A stretch of 64,000 nt of DNA, taken from assembly GCA_034687125.1 (NCBI GenBank), contig JAQGBZ010000262.1, forward strand, positions 24,380-88,379. The letters run 5' to 3'. A model generated the notes under the pieces. The model was given only the letters and a program-made list of their open reading frames with translations, was not told where the DNA came from and searched no databases. The DNA is from Neelides folsomi. Lineage: Eukaryota > Arthropoda > Collembola > Neelipleona > Neelidae. Positions within the stretch are counted from its first letter, which is position 1; the number at the start of each line of letters is the position of its first letter. Of the stretch, positions 1 to 14,300 are shown piece by piece. Made by a program: the position numbers and the translations under genes.

Positions 1-2519
1 AAGAAATTTCTTATTCTTGGATTTTAAATTCATCTTTCTTTATGGAAATGGAAATGAAAAGGGATATGAGGGATAAAGTTTTGAGACTATTTCGAGTATG
101 TATTAAATTGTGTGAGCAATAATATCTCATTTCTACGCAAGTAATGATATTTAAAGAAGCGTCAAATAGAAGTAGTTTTAGTTTTACATCAGAGGATCAA
201 TTACATGTGTAATCTCTTAATTTAAAACTTAATTTAATCCTTTAAAGTCTAATGTTGACAGTACTACTTATAGTAGAGTATATAACATAGTATATTTTTT
301 ATCACGATGAAAGGCTTATATAAGAAATAGGCACATCGCGGGAGAAAGTTTTAATGTTTACAGTTTACAGTGTTTACAAACACAAATGGATAACTTGGTA
401 TATATTGTGTGCATGCAGTATAGGTAGGTAGGTATATAAGTACATTTGAAATTTGTTGTGGAGGAAAGTTTGACAGTGATTTAGAAACGGTCGCCTGCAG
501 GTGCTTTAAGTCAGTTTCGAATCTTTCGAATAAAGTAGCCTGAGAAATTTATAAGCTCGAAAGGACTTATTTAACTAGGCGTACAAATTCTTTGTTTGAT
601 AGTCATTTTCACTAATTGACCTTTTCAATCTAAAGTCATCCTTTAATAATTAATTTGAGTTAAAATCTCACACTCAATGTCTAAACTCTAAACTTAGTTA
701 GTCGGATAACTGAATATCAAGCAAATTAAAATCTGTATGCCAGAATGCCAGACCATGTACTATAAGTATAGAAAATCTGTATGAAACCAATGTGAAATAT
801 TTTTAATGAATTGAGGGCTCAGATTTTGCTACTGGGAAACTCATTTGCATAATTTACATACTAGACTTATGTATACTGATGCATGTCTCATTCGTCGTGT
901 GGTCATAATTTAATTAATATATTATGTATATTTGTTGTTTTGCTTAAATCATAGTTCATAAGTCGTCAATAAGTAATTTGTATGGATTTGTTTAAGATGT
1001 ATTTGTAATTTTAAGTTACAAATTGAATGTATAATTGTAGGTAAGCGCTTCTCAATACATACATTAGGCTATGTTAGGTTAGATTACGTCACTGATATCC
1101 CCATTCAAAATACTTCTATAACTTGGTGCACCATACCAAGGAGCTTCCTAAAACAGATAGGTAAATACTTTTTAGCCGATAAAGAGTGACTGGTAATTAC
1201 AATACAGGAGGCACTTACATATACTAAATACAATAATTAATAAACCTCTTCACTTATAACTCATAAGCAAAATAAAAATATTTATTCTTGGATTCAAGAA
1301 TTTAATCTTGGTCTTTATATGGATTTTACCGACATTTTGAGGATAAACTTGTGTTTTCATTAGAAATTCAGTCTAATGGCTTCTCTCTTCAATGTGGTCT
1401 CATTAATGTCAAGTGATTCGAAAGTATGATTGATGCGATTGTAAATTTTCCTTCCGCCTTTAAGCGAAATAATGGATGAAGTCTTCATTATTAAAATAAA
1501 GGATTATGATTTTCTGTCATATTCATAATATAAAGTTCTTTATTCCTTATGTTTTTTAATGATGGATTACCTACTTATATTGTAAATTTGTAGAGACTAG
1601 TGTCAATCAGAGCGGAAAAACCAACTAATACTATATTTATTTATAACTAAATAACTTGGTATTTCATACCTACCTATGTAATAAGAGTAATACATAACTA
1701 ACATTGAATACAATATGCTATTACTAATATCAATTGTTATTAAGATATACTTATATCATATAGCTTAAGTATTTTCCTTCAAATCCTAAAAGGAATATTC
1801 TTTTAGACGTCTTGAGAAAAACAAAGCTCGCCTTCTCGTGTCTGTTTCTTGATGGATTTTCATTCAGGAAATTACAAAGGAATGAATCTGCTCAGCCCAG
1901 CGGTTTGAGAGATTATAGAATTAGGAAATGCCGACACGGTTTAGGATTCTTATCGAACATGTTATATTAAATGTTCTTTGTTCTCTCCATCAATAAACTT
2001 CTCTTTGCTTGACAGTGATATTCTCTTAAAATAAATTGTGATTAGTCAAACTGCTAAATGACTTTTCAAAACCTTCGCCATTTCCTTTCTCCGTTTTAGT
2101 CCTTAACACGAACACGTTTAGTGTCATTAAATCCTGATGAGATTTAAGTTTGTGTATGCATATTTGACATTTACTCTATTAAAATGAAGAGGTGATCGCG
2201 CTACCTTGTGCATAATTCATTGCATTGGCACTTAAATTAAAGCCTTTCCAAATCCCCGTATTTATTTAATGATATACATTAAAAGTAAATACAATTTGCT
2301 TATCATTCGTGTTTATCACATTAACAATAGTGGGACATATTTAGGTGCTTACTTGTTTGACAATTATAATAACAACTTACTATCTGATCTGGTGATCCAG
2401 AGAATTGAGAATAAGCCAATAAGCAACATAAAAATACTTATTAGGTACACGGCTACCTTATTTAGATAAATAAATAAAGATACATACAGATATACTATAC
2501 ATTATATTATGTGCTCACC

Positions 2520-2551
2520 TTATACAGGGTGTATTAATACACCTTGTATAA
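2520..2551. repeat. 32-bp near-perfect palindrome with ACAGGGTGT ends
   Basis: Two 16-bp arms (each TTATACA followed by GGGTGTATT or a one-base variant) face each other with no spacer and differ at one position. The TATACAGGGTG core resembles the termini of some Tc1/mariner elements. It may be two abutting terminal repeats left after an almost complete internal deletion; that origin is inference. Confidence 0.6.
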
Positions 2552-5500
2552 TTAGGGTATTAAAGGGTATATCACATCAATGTGGCATTGAGGGAGGAAT
2601 GAGTTTGTGATAGGCGGGAATTCTTCACTGTGAAAGTTAAATCAATGGCTCCTACGTGCTTATCGCAATCTTGACTATTGTGAAACAAATTGCGAACTCG
2701 TACCCTATACTCTCATCATTAGGGAGTCAGATAGACCAATACATAAAACACTCACTCTCACAGCTACACGCCGACAGGGCCATACAGAAATTATTTTTCA
2801 GGACTCCTGGAATTGCCGCAGAGATTAATCCAATAGTGAAGGGATTAAAAATGTCACAGTGGGAGGAAAACCACAATTTGTGAATTTCTTAACTGTGGGA
2901 TGGAGGAGAGATTTCGTTTAAATAATGAGCCTTTCTTCCGCTTGCCCTCCTCGAGAAAAAAACGAGCATAAATATTATTCCTCATTCAGAGAGTGAGATG
3001 CTAATTATGGCTTTTGATGCGAATTGCTACCAAGTTTCGTATAATTTCACACTCGTTAAATTTTTCTTTTGGAATTTTTAACCTATTTTCATTCCTAATC
3101 TTCCACTTAATGTCATAATGAGCGGAAAAGTGGCTAATAATAATTCCTTAATAACCCCCAATCTCCTCCAAATCTGGCATAATCGCAATTTTAATACAAA
3201 CTACGCACGTTATTTTAAAGGCTTGGAAAGCAAAAATTTGATGAATGATAATGTTTGCAGACTCGAAACTCTTTTTTGGAACCAAAGTTTATGAGTAAGC
3301 CTTTCTTCACCCTTAATTGTTAAAGGCGGTTTTAAAGCATTGCTGTTGGATATGGGAGAAATGAGTGTAAAATGCCAAATGGAAGTCCCATGTGACGAAC
3401 TACCTCGAGGATTTCTTTATGGAGGAAAAGATAAAAAATTACAAGGGTCAGGAGATTTCGGAGCCAAGGATGTAATTGCCAGAGTTAGTGCCGAGGAGGT
3501 TCTCAGAACTTTTCCACACGACATTGACTCTAAAGAATGTATTTCGCTTGTTCACATTGTAGTTTCCGTCCTTTTTCAAAATTTCTATATCTCCGTAGTT
3601 TTATTCTGATGACATATACTAATGATTAAGATTTAACGCACGTCCCTTCCAAAACTGGATTAAATTCTAATTTGAATACGTTCCCTCGTCTCCTATCCTT
3701 TTCAATTTTTACATTTCTTCCATTAAAACTTTTCTCTATTTATAAAAATGGCCAAAAATGTCCAACTCATAAAGTAATTCATTACATAATAATTTATCTA
3801 CCATGAAGAAAGTACAAACTTTTGAGAAATTGTAAGTTCATTTTTAACTTACGATTTGCAATAAAATTAAAATGAATAATCATGTCCTAATTTGCAACGA
3901 AAATAAAAGGCAACATGTCATACCATAAAGTAAAGTAAAGCAAAGAAATATTATATTTGCAATGATGCAAATATCATTTCAAAGTTGAAACGAGCATTAA
4001 CATAAATAACAAATTCTAAATCGTGGGTTAGTTTTATTACGAAAACCTAAAAACATTAATTGGGTCTGCATTATAAGAATTTTAATGATACGTACTCATA
4101 ATATGCATAATTTTTTTTACGATTGTATTTTAATATATTTTTCCATCATAATTTTATATTTTTCTTTAAATAACAAATATTTAAATTTTTTATTTATGAA
4201 TATGTTCGCAATGCTAATAATGTTGTAGCGTTGAAATCGGGTTAAAAGCTAAAGATTTGAAGGGGTGTAAGTGAGTGGTTGTGAATTTTCCGGTATCTGG
4301 ACATGACATTTTTATGCGACCTTATGCCCTAATGACTTATATCTTCCTCTATTATCTCTTCACCGAAATACTCCCGTAAATCTCTCTCTTTGAATCCCTC
4401 AAACAATTGGGCTCTCAAGAAGGCTCAATTCTCATTATTGTCTACCGCTAAAGTTCTTCCAGTGTCTCGAAGGCGAGAGAAAGTTCCTTTTCTCAACTCC
4501 CACAGGACATTTCGTGAAGTACAAGTATGTAGATGAATTTCCTCTCAAAGACCTCATATGCATTATAAGGGGAGCTTTAATGGAAAATAAATAGAAGAAC
4601 GCCATGTTTGTAGACGAGGGAATGAAAGAAATCGGTTTCTGCATCTCTTGCTCGTAGATATAATAACGGTAATTTGTAATGGGATTAATTTTCTCGATTT
4701 ATGGCCCTTGAGAGTTAATCTTGACCCGCCCCTTTCCTTCACCCACTCAATCTTGATTTATGACTTTCTCACGGAATCCATCCTCGTATTCATAGGACGA
4801 AATGGATTTTTCCACTTTTGTTCATTTTCTCAATTTTTGGCACAAATATTTATTTTTGTTGGATTTGAGTGTATTGGATGTTTGAGAACAGCCTCAGAGG
4901 GTAGTAATTCCGTTGGGTGTGAATGGAGATCAATATACAAGAGTTTGATCTTTGACTCTCAGAGGAAGGAGAAAGCTATGCTTTTTTCTGTCTCTGAGGT
5001 CCAAGATCCTCATAAATCTTATAGCTGTCCCCTGACGGTAGAAGAAAGGCATATGAAATGTATCTTAATCACATTTACTCAATGTCACACGTCAGTTCTA
5101 GTTCATTTGCAATTTCCTTATTCATATCTTTGAAATATATAATCTCGACTCTGAACCCGATTTACATTTTCTTTATTCATAAGGTTTACATATTTTCATA
5201 CTTATTGGGAAGTGAATAAATTAGTAGTTCTTAGTTCGCCTACTCATACTATTTTACAACAGAATTAGGGGTTTCCTCATGTATGATACTGTGAGTGAGT
5301 ATTTTACAATCATTTTTGTATCAACCGAGTTTTCGAGATGAAATTAAAATTTTCATTTGACGAAAGCATTTCGTGATTTCCTGCACAGTTCCTTGCAAAA
5401 ACTTCCCAAATGGATTTTGCAATGCATTGATTCGATGAACGCGTTTATTTTAAATATGGCAGAATGTCGAGAATGCATGCAGATGATGAATGCTTGTATG

Positions 5501-8500
5501 GAAATAAGTTGGTGAAATAAGTGCTAGGTTGTGGGTGAGGTTGAGGTGGAAGGGAGGTTGTTAAAATGTCTCAAGATAAAGGTTTGCCTAATTGCTCTTC
5601 CTCACGTACTTCTCAAATTAATTACTAACTAACTAAAATCCCATTATGCTTCTTTTGCTCAACGAACTTCCCGCACGGATGAGTATCAATCAAAAGAAGA
5701 GAACAGTGAAAATATCAAAACTGTATGGTTTTCACATTCGGAACATTTGCGAACTGCGAAGCATACAAATATTTGACTCTTTCAAATTCACATGTCCTTT
5801 CATCTTGTTGTACGAAGTATTTATATGATTAGTGCATAGAAACGGAAGATTGCTTCCAATCTATCGAGGTGTAAGGGAATCAAATTACTCAATCTAGTAT
5901 TTTATTTTACCAAAATATATTGGTATTTAACACAATTCCACAACCATTATGTTAGTATTAGAAGAAACACCACATAACTATGCAAAATGTAGGAAATATG
6001 AAATTATGAGTAGCCTATGAGTAGAAATGAAGCATTGCGTAATTACTCTAAAGTCGAAGCTAATGAGAAAGGTCTTCAGCCCTCAAATGGCTTTATTACC
6101 ATAAGAGGCCAGTGTGTTATTAAAATGTCTGAGAATGGTTGAAAAGTTACGCATTTATGTCATGAAAAGCTATATTTATTGAATCGTTCATATCCGTAAT
6201 CCGAACGGAATTCAAATTCTGATAAGAATCTCATTTTATTTGACTGGTTCTCCTTTCTGCTACTCCTCATGTGGTCTCTTTCCAACATGACCCTTCTGTG
6301 GGGTCTTGTATAAAACAAGCGGGGACATTTTTCTCCCGTAATCTTCTAGATGAATTTCATCCTGGGCTCTCGCCGAGTAAGAGAGCGGAAGTTCTGCTCG
6401 AGACTTTCACCAATAAATAAAAGACTCCTTTAATATATTCCTGTGGGTGAACAAAAATATTACTCGATTAGCCTTCTAAATTTACTTCTTCCTCTTCTTT
6501 CAGTCACTGGAATAACCTTTTTTACTTTCTTAAACTTGACAGGAGGTTCCGGTTGCCAATATACCAGTTATCACGATAGCTATGCGTTTAAATAGGAAGA
6601 AATGTTGATTTTACCCATGTAAATTAATGCTGGCTAAATGTTCGGTTTTATGGACTCAAATTACCATATGAGAGGGCGACTTCAACTTTATATTACTGTG
6701 TGAAAGTGGGAGTAATTAGCTTTAAAAGTTTGAAAAAGGGTTATTAGTGGGATTTACATACATACATAAACTTTGAACTCGCATGAAAGTGAACTTATAC
6801 ACATTAGGTCGTTATTCGAGTTCCAGGATGAGTTGTGTGGTCTACCTTAGATGAGAATTAAAGGCTCTCCGGAGCCACGATATTAAAAGCGCAATTTAGG
6901 GGTTTCATAACTATTAGTGTATGCTGGATATGTGTTTTGGTAAACATATGCCTAAATAGGTTTATTATTGGGCCCTTCATCCATGTCGGCCTTTAATAAC
7001 TTTCACTTGCTGTCAAGAACTATTAGTTAATTGCTTTCTTAATAAAAGTCCAAAAGAAACGTTCAATCGACTTTTGTATTTTACTTAATTTTTGTAATTG
7101 TTAGTTAATTGCTTGTAGTAAAGAATTACTTTTAGGTATATTACTGATATTAATCCAAATCCCTGTTTTTTAACAATACATGTGCACAAAAAGTAAATGT
7201 TTAGGTAATTTGAAATGTATAAAAAGAAAAATGACTTCTTTTGTGCAATTTTGTGATTTGATTCTCTTGATCATTGAAACTCGTATGAGTAGATTGCCTA
7301 TTTTACAAGATGAGAATTTATTTTGAAAGGACTCGGTGAAGTGTGATATTGCTAGTTAAGATGAAGTTGAAAGATAGGATAAGCCTCTTCGCTGCTGAAA
7401 TCTCTCAAGATGACACTATCGGGTTTAAGATTGAAACGAGAGAATTGTGTTGAATGTGGTATGCGGAGTCTAAAGCATTTCTCAAGAGGGTTCCTTGGAA
7501 GTTTCAGCGCTTGGTTGATATACTAGTACTTACGGATAATTTTAACTTTAAAGGAAATTTGACACCGTTTCAAAAGCTCAAATTCTACTCATTTAATTTA
7601 AATTTTCTGATTTTATTTGAAAATCTATTCTGAAAATCATTATATCGAAATTGGAGCCCCCTTGAAAACTTCAAAAGGAAGTAGAGCAAGATCAATTTAT
7701 TTTACCTAAGCTCAAGTATAACATATTAGCGTAATTTGTATCACATTTAGAAAAGGTTAAATATAAATACAATAAAAAACGTTAAAAATTAATTATCCCC
7801 GCTTCTGTTTTTACAACTGAAGATCGTATTTACTATCTATTTATATGTATTTATGTAACGAGATTTATATTACAGACTTTTGCCACGTTTTGCTCACTGC
7901 TCTTTCCCTTAAGTTAATGCATTATAAAGTTATAAATATTTAATATTGTAAAAAATATTAATTCAAAAATCATCTCAAAATAATAAAGAAGAAAATAGTG
8001 AAGAGGACAGGAAAATGTAATGGACGATATTATTTTAAACAAGAGAGGATGAGTGTATTTTAGAGCCAAGACGTGATAGATGAAATGAAAGTTCTATCCT
8101 CGGATCGTATAAGGGCGACTACTTGGATCTTTTCTGATCTTTTTGAAATAACTTTTTATCTCTCTTGGATCAATTTATTTTCTGCTTTGAATATCTAATT
8201 GCTTCGAATAATCCTGTAATGGAGCACTAGGATTCTCTTTGACCGGATTTATATTCTTTCCGCTTCTACTTTTGACTTGAATGGTAAAAAAGTATTAAGA
8301 GATGAACACATAGAAGGGCAAAGAGACAAAGGCTCAATTATCTAGGGAAGGAATTCTTCAATTTAAAGAATCATTCATAGAAGTCGCATTGCCCACAATA
8401 AGAGCACAAAAATTTCACTAATTGGATTTTTTGATCCTAATCTCATTGATTTAAAAAACTAAAAAAATCTTACTATAATACAATAAGTATTTTTTAACTT

Positions 8501-9825
8501 TTATCAATAATATCTGCAATAATAAATATATATCAACTCAAAGTACGACCTACAGCTACCGCACACATTGGCATCACTGAATTCTATTTTATCAATTTTA
8601 CGACTTTTAAATCTTAAGCATTCAAAAAATTGAGCTTTCTCTTGGGAATCTTAACACATATATTTTTTCTTTTTATGGCTTGGAGAAGGATATAGTTGGA
8701 AAAGTAAAACGAGAGTTTTCATATAATTCATAACTCAACTAAATCATATATTATTAAACCGTTTTAGAATCTACGAGCTTTATACTTATGATATAAGTGA
8801 ATAAGGTTCCATTTTCGATTTTGAGTAATCGCCCATTTCTAATACGATTCACATTGTCCAAGTTCAAAATTACTTTTTCCGATCCATCTAAAATCTTTCA
8901 AACATACTATACACACAAGAATCAAATGATTGATTGACTATTCAAATCACTTTTATAAATATTTATCATAAGTACCCAAATTCTTTAAAATATTTATCAA
9001 GAATGACCTTTAGTACTTTTTTTTAAATGTGTTCGAATATTCATTTACAAATCGAATTCATAAAATTCATTATCAAAATTAACATATATAGGCTTTTCGA
9101 AGAAATGATCATTTTTTAGCCTTTCATTCATTGTCATGTCATAAGTACTCAGATGGTAGGTATTCTACTTATGCTACAATTAGTCTCGAATTTATTAAAT
9201 TATAGTACACATGCATTCCACTCTACATGCATAAATGACAACTCAGAAATTAAATTTGCAACTTCGAACATTACCTACTTAATCCTCTTACGAAATCAAT
9301 CTCCTTTGTTCATGTCTTTATTCATGTAAAGCCCATACGTGTTTTGATTAGATTTAGTATTTCAGTTGGTTTTGCTCAACGCTCAAGACTTGATTTACTT
9401 ACCACAATCAAATACATAAGTAGATTTAATCATTGTAGTTTCATTTAACTCTGGACATTTGATATTCTCGTTAAAGCAATTATTTACTGAGCGAGACCTA
9501 ACATGTTACATAATACTGTTCAGACATCTATCATCTATCAAAGTGTCGATCAATAAGGGACCATAATTTATTAGGGTTAGTATATTATTTAAATGGCATT
9601 AACAACTAAATGGAGATAAGTAATAAAATATTAAGTACCATATTAAATATTGGTTCACAGGAACCATATCTAATTTGAAACCATACATACATATATTGAC
9701 TTTATTATGCATAAGATATGCCGAATATATTTTATTTCTCTTATACTGAAATTGCAGATCCAATTTGATTTTTGTCATTAATTATACGGATTTATCATTT
9801 CAATCTACTATACTATACAGGGTCC

Positions 9826-9884
9826 GTCAAAAGTTGGTTCCTTTTTAAAATAAATATTCACATAAAAAGAAAACAACCTTTGAC
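9826..9884. repeat. Imperfect hairpin beside a mariner-like terminus
   Basis: Arms of about 21 bp (GTCAAAAGTTGGTTCC and its imperfect reverse complement, ending at GTTTGACG-side sequence near 9884) flank an AT-rich loop of about 17 bp. Just upstream lies TATACAGGGTCCGTC, which resembles an arthropod Tc1/mariner terminal repeat. It is probably a very short deletion derivative or MITE relic. No target-site duplication could be assigned. Confidence 0.45.
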
Positions 9885-10672
9885 GCAAACTTTACTTATG
9901 TATGAAAGATGATATAATAATATTAACTTAATATATTCTTTTTAGTCTTTTGTATTAGGTATCTGGAATTAGGTACGATAGTTTAGTACGTCATACCTTG
10001 TACTGAATATGAAATTTGAAAGCGAGAGAGAGCAAAAGTAATTGAATTAAGCAAATCGAGTTAAATTGGTTTTCCACAAGTTTCTCCCGACTGGTCTTTT
10101 CATCTTTGAACGCTGAGTCGATCTCAATTAAACTCGGTTAAGAGACTCCGGTGATTTATGACGAACTTCTTTGTTATAACTTTATAATATGTAACTCTGT
10201 ATGTGTTGTGAAAATCATTTAAGAACTCTTCAATATAACAGATAGGAAATATGCGATTTGGGCGAGATATTATTACGTATGTTATTTATAGGGTGCATAG
10301 GTAGTATGGTATATAGCATCATTATAACTTCGAAAAGATCTTTCGGATTTTAAATATCTGTATATGGTACGTATCCATATTATTACTCAATTCGCGAGGG
10401 GATCATAAGCGCGTTACTCATTTAGTTCAATTAATTACTAGGTGAGTTATTACTCACTTCAATTTATCCCTTTTTCTCCTCATATTTTTAATTGGATTCC
10501 TGGCGCTAATCTCACTCTCTTCCTTGATTGCTATTCCTTTATTAGTGCTGAAGAGCACAAGATCACACAATGCACTTACTAATAATCAATATCTGACTTT
10601 AGACAGCTGTTTAAAAGATTAACTAGATTTCGAAAGGCTTCTTTCGGCAGATTCTAATCTATAGTAAACATA

Positions 10673-11396
10673 CGAGGGCGTATTAAAAGGTTATGGATAA
10701 ATATTTTTATTTTCTTTCCTGCTTGCATTAAAAATCTAGCTACATAATATTTTGATAATAGGTCCTCTATAGAAAATTCACAAAAAGTTTGGTGATCCTA
10801 ACTATCACCGAACGGAAATGGCAGACGAATTTGTCCAAAAAGAGCAGTTGAAAAATATTTTTGTCCCTATTTTTGTCATTGTCCACAATATAATATATTC
10901 CTTAGCATACATGACTTCTATAAATAAATATAATTCCTTATATATCAATCTGGGGTCAAAGGCAACACAATCATTTTTCATATAGGGACAAAAATATTTT
11001 AAAAGATGTATTAAATATGTAAAAACCACATATTAAAGACATTTAAGTTTTTATCTGTTAATATTGTTTTTCGGTTGGGTGAGAGATTTCCTTGCATTTC
11101 GTCCATTTACTAAACAAGGAGATCCCATATGGTTGGTCTATGTCCATTCTCTTCATTTTTCTATCAAACGCTGTGTTGAGAAATGAAATTCGCGCGGTTT
11201 ATCGAAAAAGGTATTACTTGAACTGCTCTTTTTGGACAAATTCGTCTGCCATTTCCGTTCGGTGCTAGTTAGGATCATCAAACTTTTTGTGAATTTTCTA
11301 TAGAGGACCTATTATCAAAATATTATGTAGCTAGATTTTTAATGCAAGCAGGAAAGAAAATAAAAATATGTATCCATAATCTTTTAATACGCCTCA
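10673..11396. mobile_element. Mariner-type MITE with ~177-bp terminal inverted repeats
   Basis: Left arm 10673-10850 and right arm 11221-11396 are long, highly similar inverted repeats beginning CGAGGGCGTATTAAAAGG and TGAGG-CGTATTAAAAG. They are flanked on both sides by the dinucleotide TA (10671-10672 and 11397-11398), the target duplication of the Tc1/mariner superfamily. The roughly 370-bp interior holds no intact transposase. At about 11182-11217 on the plus strand a short frame reads NEIRAVYRKR, which recalls the EIRAV segment near the start of mariner transposases; this is only a suggestion. The element is non-autonomous. The open frames on its minus strand are by-products of the repeat. 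Confidence 0.85.
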
Positions 11397-11398
11397 TA

Positions 11399-14300
11399 CA
11401 TAGTGATCGCGAGTAGGTAATGAATAAATAGGAAGATAATGAGTCTTTGGCACGATTTGCTCTTCTTATACCCTCCCCAAGGATAGTAAAATATCCTCCC
11501 ATCTTACTAATTATTATAACAAGGACACTCATGAAAATTAATTATGCCTATTCCTACAAATAGCAGTTGGGTATAGTCACTTATTTATATTGTAATGTAT
11601 TTGCGCGCAATCACCTATACTGTAATTATGATAAAATTACAACTTAAGAACATTTTAAATTGACAAATGCCAATCAATGTTGAAAGTTCGGAACAAATAT
11701 TTTATTGATTTAATAATAAATCAATGGGCAACTTTGATAACATGTACATGACTAAATTTATATCCTCGCTTTCAAACTAAATACATGTTTTTGTCGATTT
11801 TTACCTTCATTTATTTGATGGATTAAAAATTGTACGTGTTCTGAAAGTGTAATGGAACATTGAGGTTTTCCAATACCAAAGTTTTCCTACCAATTTATCA
11901 CGAACTCTTCTATTCAAGGTTTTGTGATCGTTAAATACAATTGGGCATGTGGTTTTGTTTTATGAAATTGAAATAAGTAAATACAGCTAGGAATTAGGAA
12001 AGGAAAGTGAAGAGTGAAATTTCAAATGTTTACGATATTTTTATAAATTATTGATAAGATTATTCAATTGCTGGCAGATTTTTATTACATGTATCTTAAT
12101 GTTAGTCATACACATTTATAAATTTTGATTTCAAAAGTAGGCAATAAGATTGTTATAATGGAAAACTGTAATTACTTTAAGGAGGTTATTTGTGAAGCTC
12201 ATCAATGTGATGGGGATGGTTAAGTAAATTACAAATTATTTTTTCTCGACAAGCCATTACATGAAGGCGGTTGTTAATGATGGTTCAGAGTGGAGGTAGC
12301 ATTCATTTGATTAATTGATTCTTTGCATGTGAGGTTTTTCTCTGGGTAACGGAGGCCTTTCTCCATGATTTCGTTTTCCAATTTGCGAGGTCGAAGTGGT
12401 AAAATGACCGAGATTTTCCCACTTTCCATTCTCAAATTCGACTTTATAGGACCTCCAAACATCAAATACTGTAGAAATATTCTTATACTCAACTTCCCAT
12501 TCTCGTTGTACTCATAATATTAGGCAAACACTCATTTGACTTGTGAGTGACACGCGTAAGTACAACATGGATTGCCTCATTTCAGAGGGAGTGAATTCTT
12601 TTGCTTCGATGATTCGCTCATTCATTTCGGTCTTTTCGTTTCTTGCGTGAGGGTTTCACACCGCCTTATTTTTTATATGGATTAGACCAATTGTGGAAGA
12701 AAACACTACTCTTCTTGCCTTTTTATTCCACGGATAATTTATGCGTTTATTTTTTATTCATCCCTTTAAACTATTTTTATATTGAATGTCATGAATATAA
12801 ATAATAAAACGCACAGATCTGCATTAGAGATTATAACTTTATAACATTTGCTTATTTATTTTTAAGAAATAATTTTTAATAAATACCTTTTTTTTCAGAT
12901 CTTGTTTTATAGGCATCGATATTTAGTACTTTTTTATGCACCAGATTTTTATATTATCATGGTTGATTATTTTTATATCTTGATGGAATCTTTATGAAAA
13001 TCAGGATATTTGAATTCTAAATTTAATGGTTATAGTCCAATTACTAATATTGGCTTGTAATGGAGTTGCTAAGAACATGATTATAGAGAGTGTTTTCGTA
13101 TATTACTAGTAACATTGATATGGTGTATGGTGTATGATAATGATAACTTTTAAAAATATCTTAATAACATAAAATATCCATGTATGTAAAAACTAATGAA
13201 TAATAAAGAAATGTCCTCGTTCTCCACGTCTCCTCATATAATAAGAGAGGAAGAATCATGGTGGTTCCATTCTTGAATGCAAAGTGGGCTTGAATGGGGA
13301 ACGTGTGAGAGGACTGAGAGGAGTGAAACCTTATTTTTTCCTCCGATGAAAATTTCCCATTCGGAGTAATTTATCGGAGGAAAGATCGTCACGGAAGTAT
13401 TTCCCCCACAGCATCCTAAAAGTATTAAAAATCGATCCTCACTTTTTACAAACTTCCTCATATCTAACAGGTTTATACCTACATACACTTGTTTCTTCTA
13501 TTAAAATAAGATAGTAATTTGCGAGATACCTTTGGGGTTTACTAGCAATTTTCCAAAATGCCTGGTAGTTAGAATCTTACAATATTAATTGTTATTCCGT
13601 TTTTACATTATTGGGACTTGCCCTTCATATTTACATAGTTGTGGTATTTTTATACCAAAATGGGGAAAAATACTTATAATCTTATAATATTTATTATTTA
13701 TGTAGAGCGATCAGATTCTCGTAAAGAGAAATTGTTTAGTGCATGTAGGTCTGAAAATGCACAAAAAAGTTTAAAGAGTACAAGAGCCAGGTGAAGACAT
13801 GTTTTTTGTTGGAGAAAAGAGAAAGAATGGGCGTTGGATGACAAGGACAGAATGGAAAACAATTTCGCAAACTCAATACCTCTGGAAATGAAGAGGTAAA
13901 AAAGAAAAGTGCATTCTAAGATTCTAACGTGCGTATCACAGCATTCTCCCTAGGGTAATGCTTATCTGGCATGTAGATGTTTATTATAAAAATCTCCTTT
14001 CCATTCTCTACATATTCCTGTATCCCAATATACAATCCCAATATATAAATCCTGTGTATTTATCTACAGTATAAAACAGTAATGGCTCTTTTCATATTTT
14101 CTTTCCGAGTTGGAAACATTTCCCATAATTCATGAAAGTTTACGTTATTCTTTTTTCTCCACATTGTCACTGTCTTTGGCCTCTTGAGGTGGTGTCTGAG
14201 AATAGTCTCATGAGGGATTTTTCGGATGAATAAAATAGCTAGTGAACTTGATGCATCGTGACTATTAAATCCAGAGACTCCGGAAGTGAAGCACGTCGGA

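Larger units (their letters stand above)
1..10672. other. Gene-free AT-rich stretch
   Basis: I recognise no gene, tRNA or rRNA here. All open frames are short, overlap on both strands, and show no domain or conserved motif. The only structured features are the palindrome at 2520-2551 and the hairpin at 9826-9884, both listed separately. It may be intergenic sequence or a long intron of a gene lying to the left; the sequence does not decide. Confidence 0.6.

Noticed and set aside
4648-5133. 161-codon open frame on the plus strand
   Set aside because: It is the longest frame in the left region, but the hydrophobic, low-complexity translation matches no domain, has no good splice context, and is within the range expected by chance in 64 kb.
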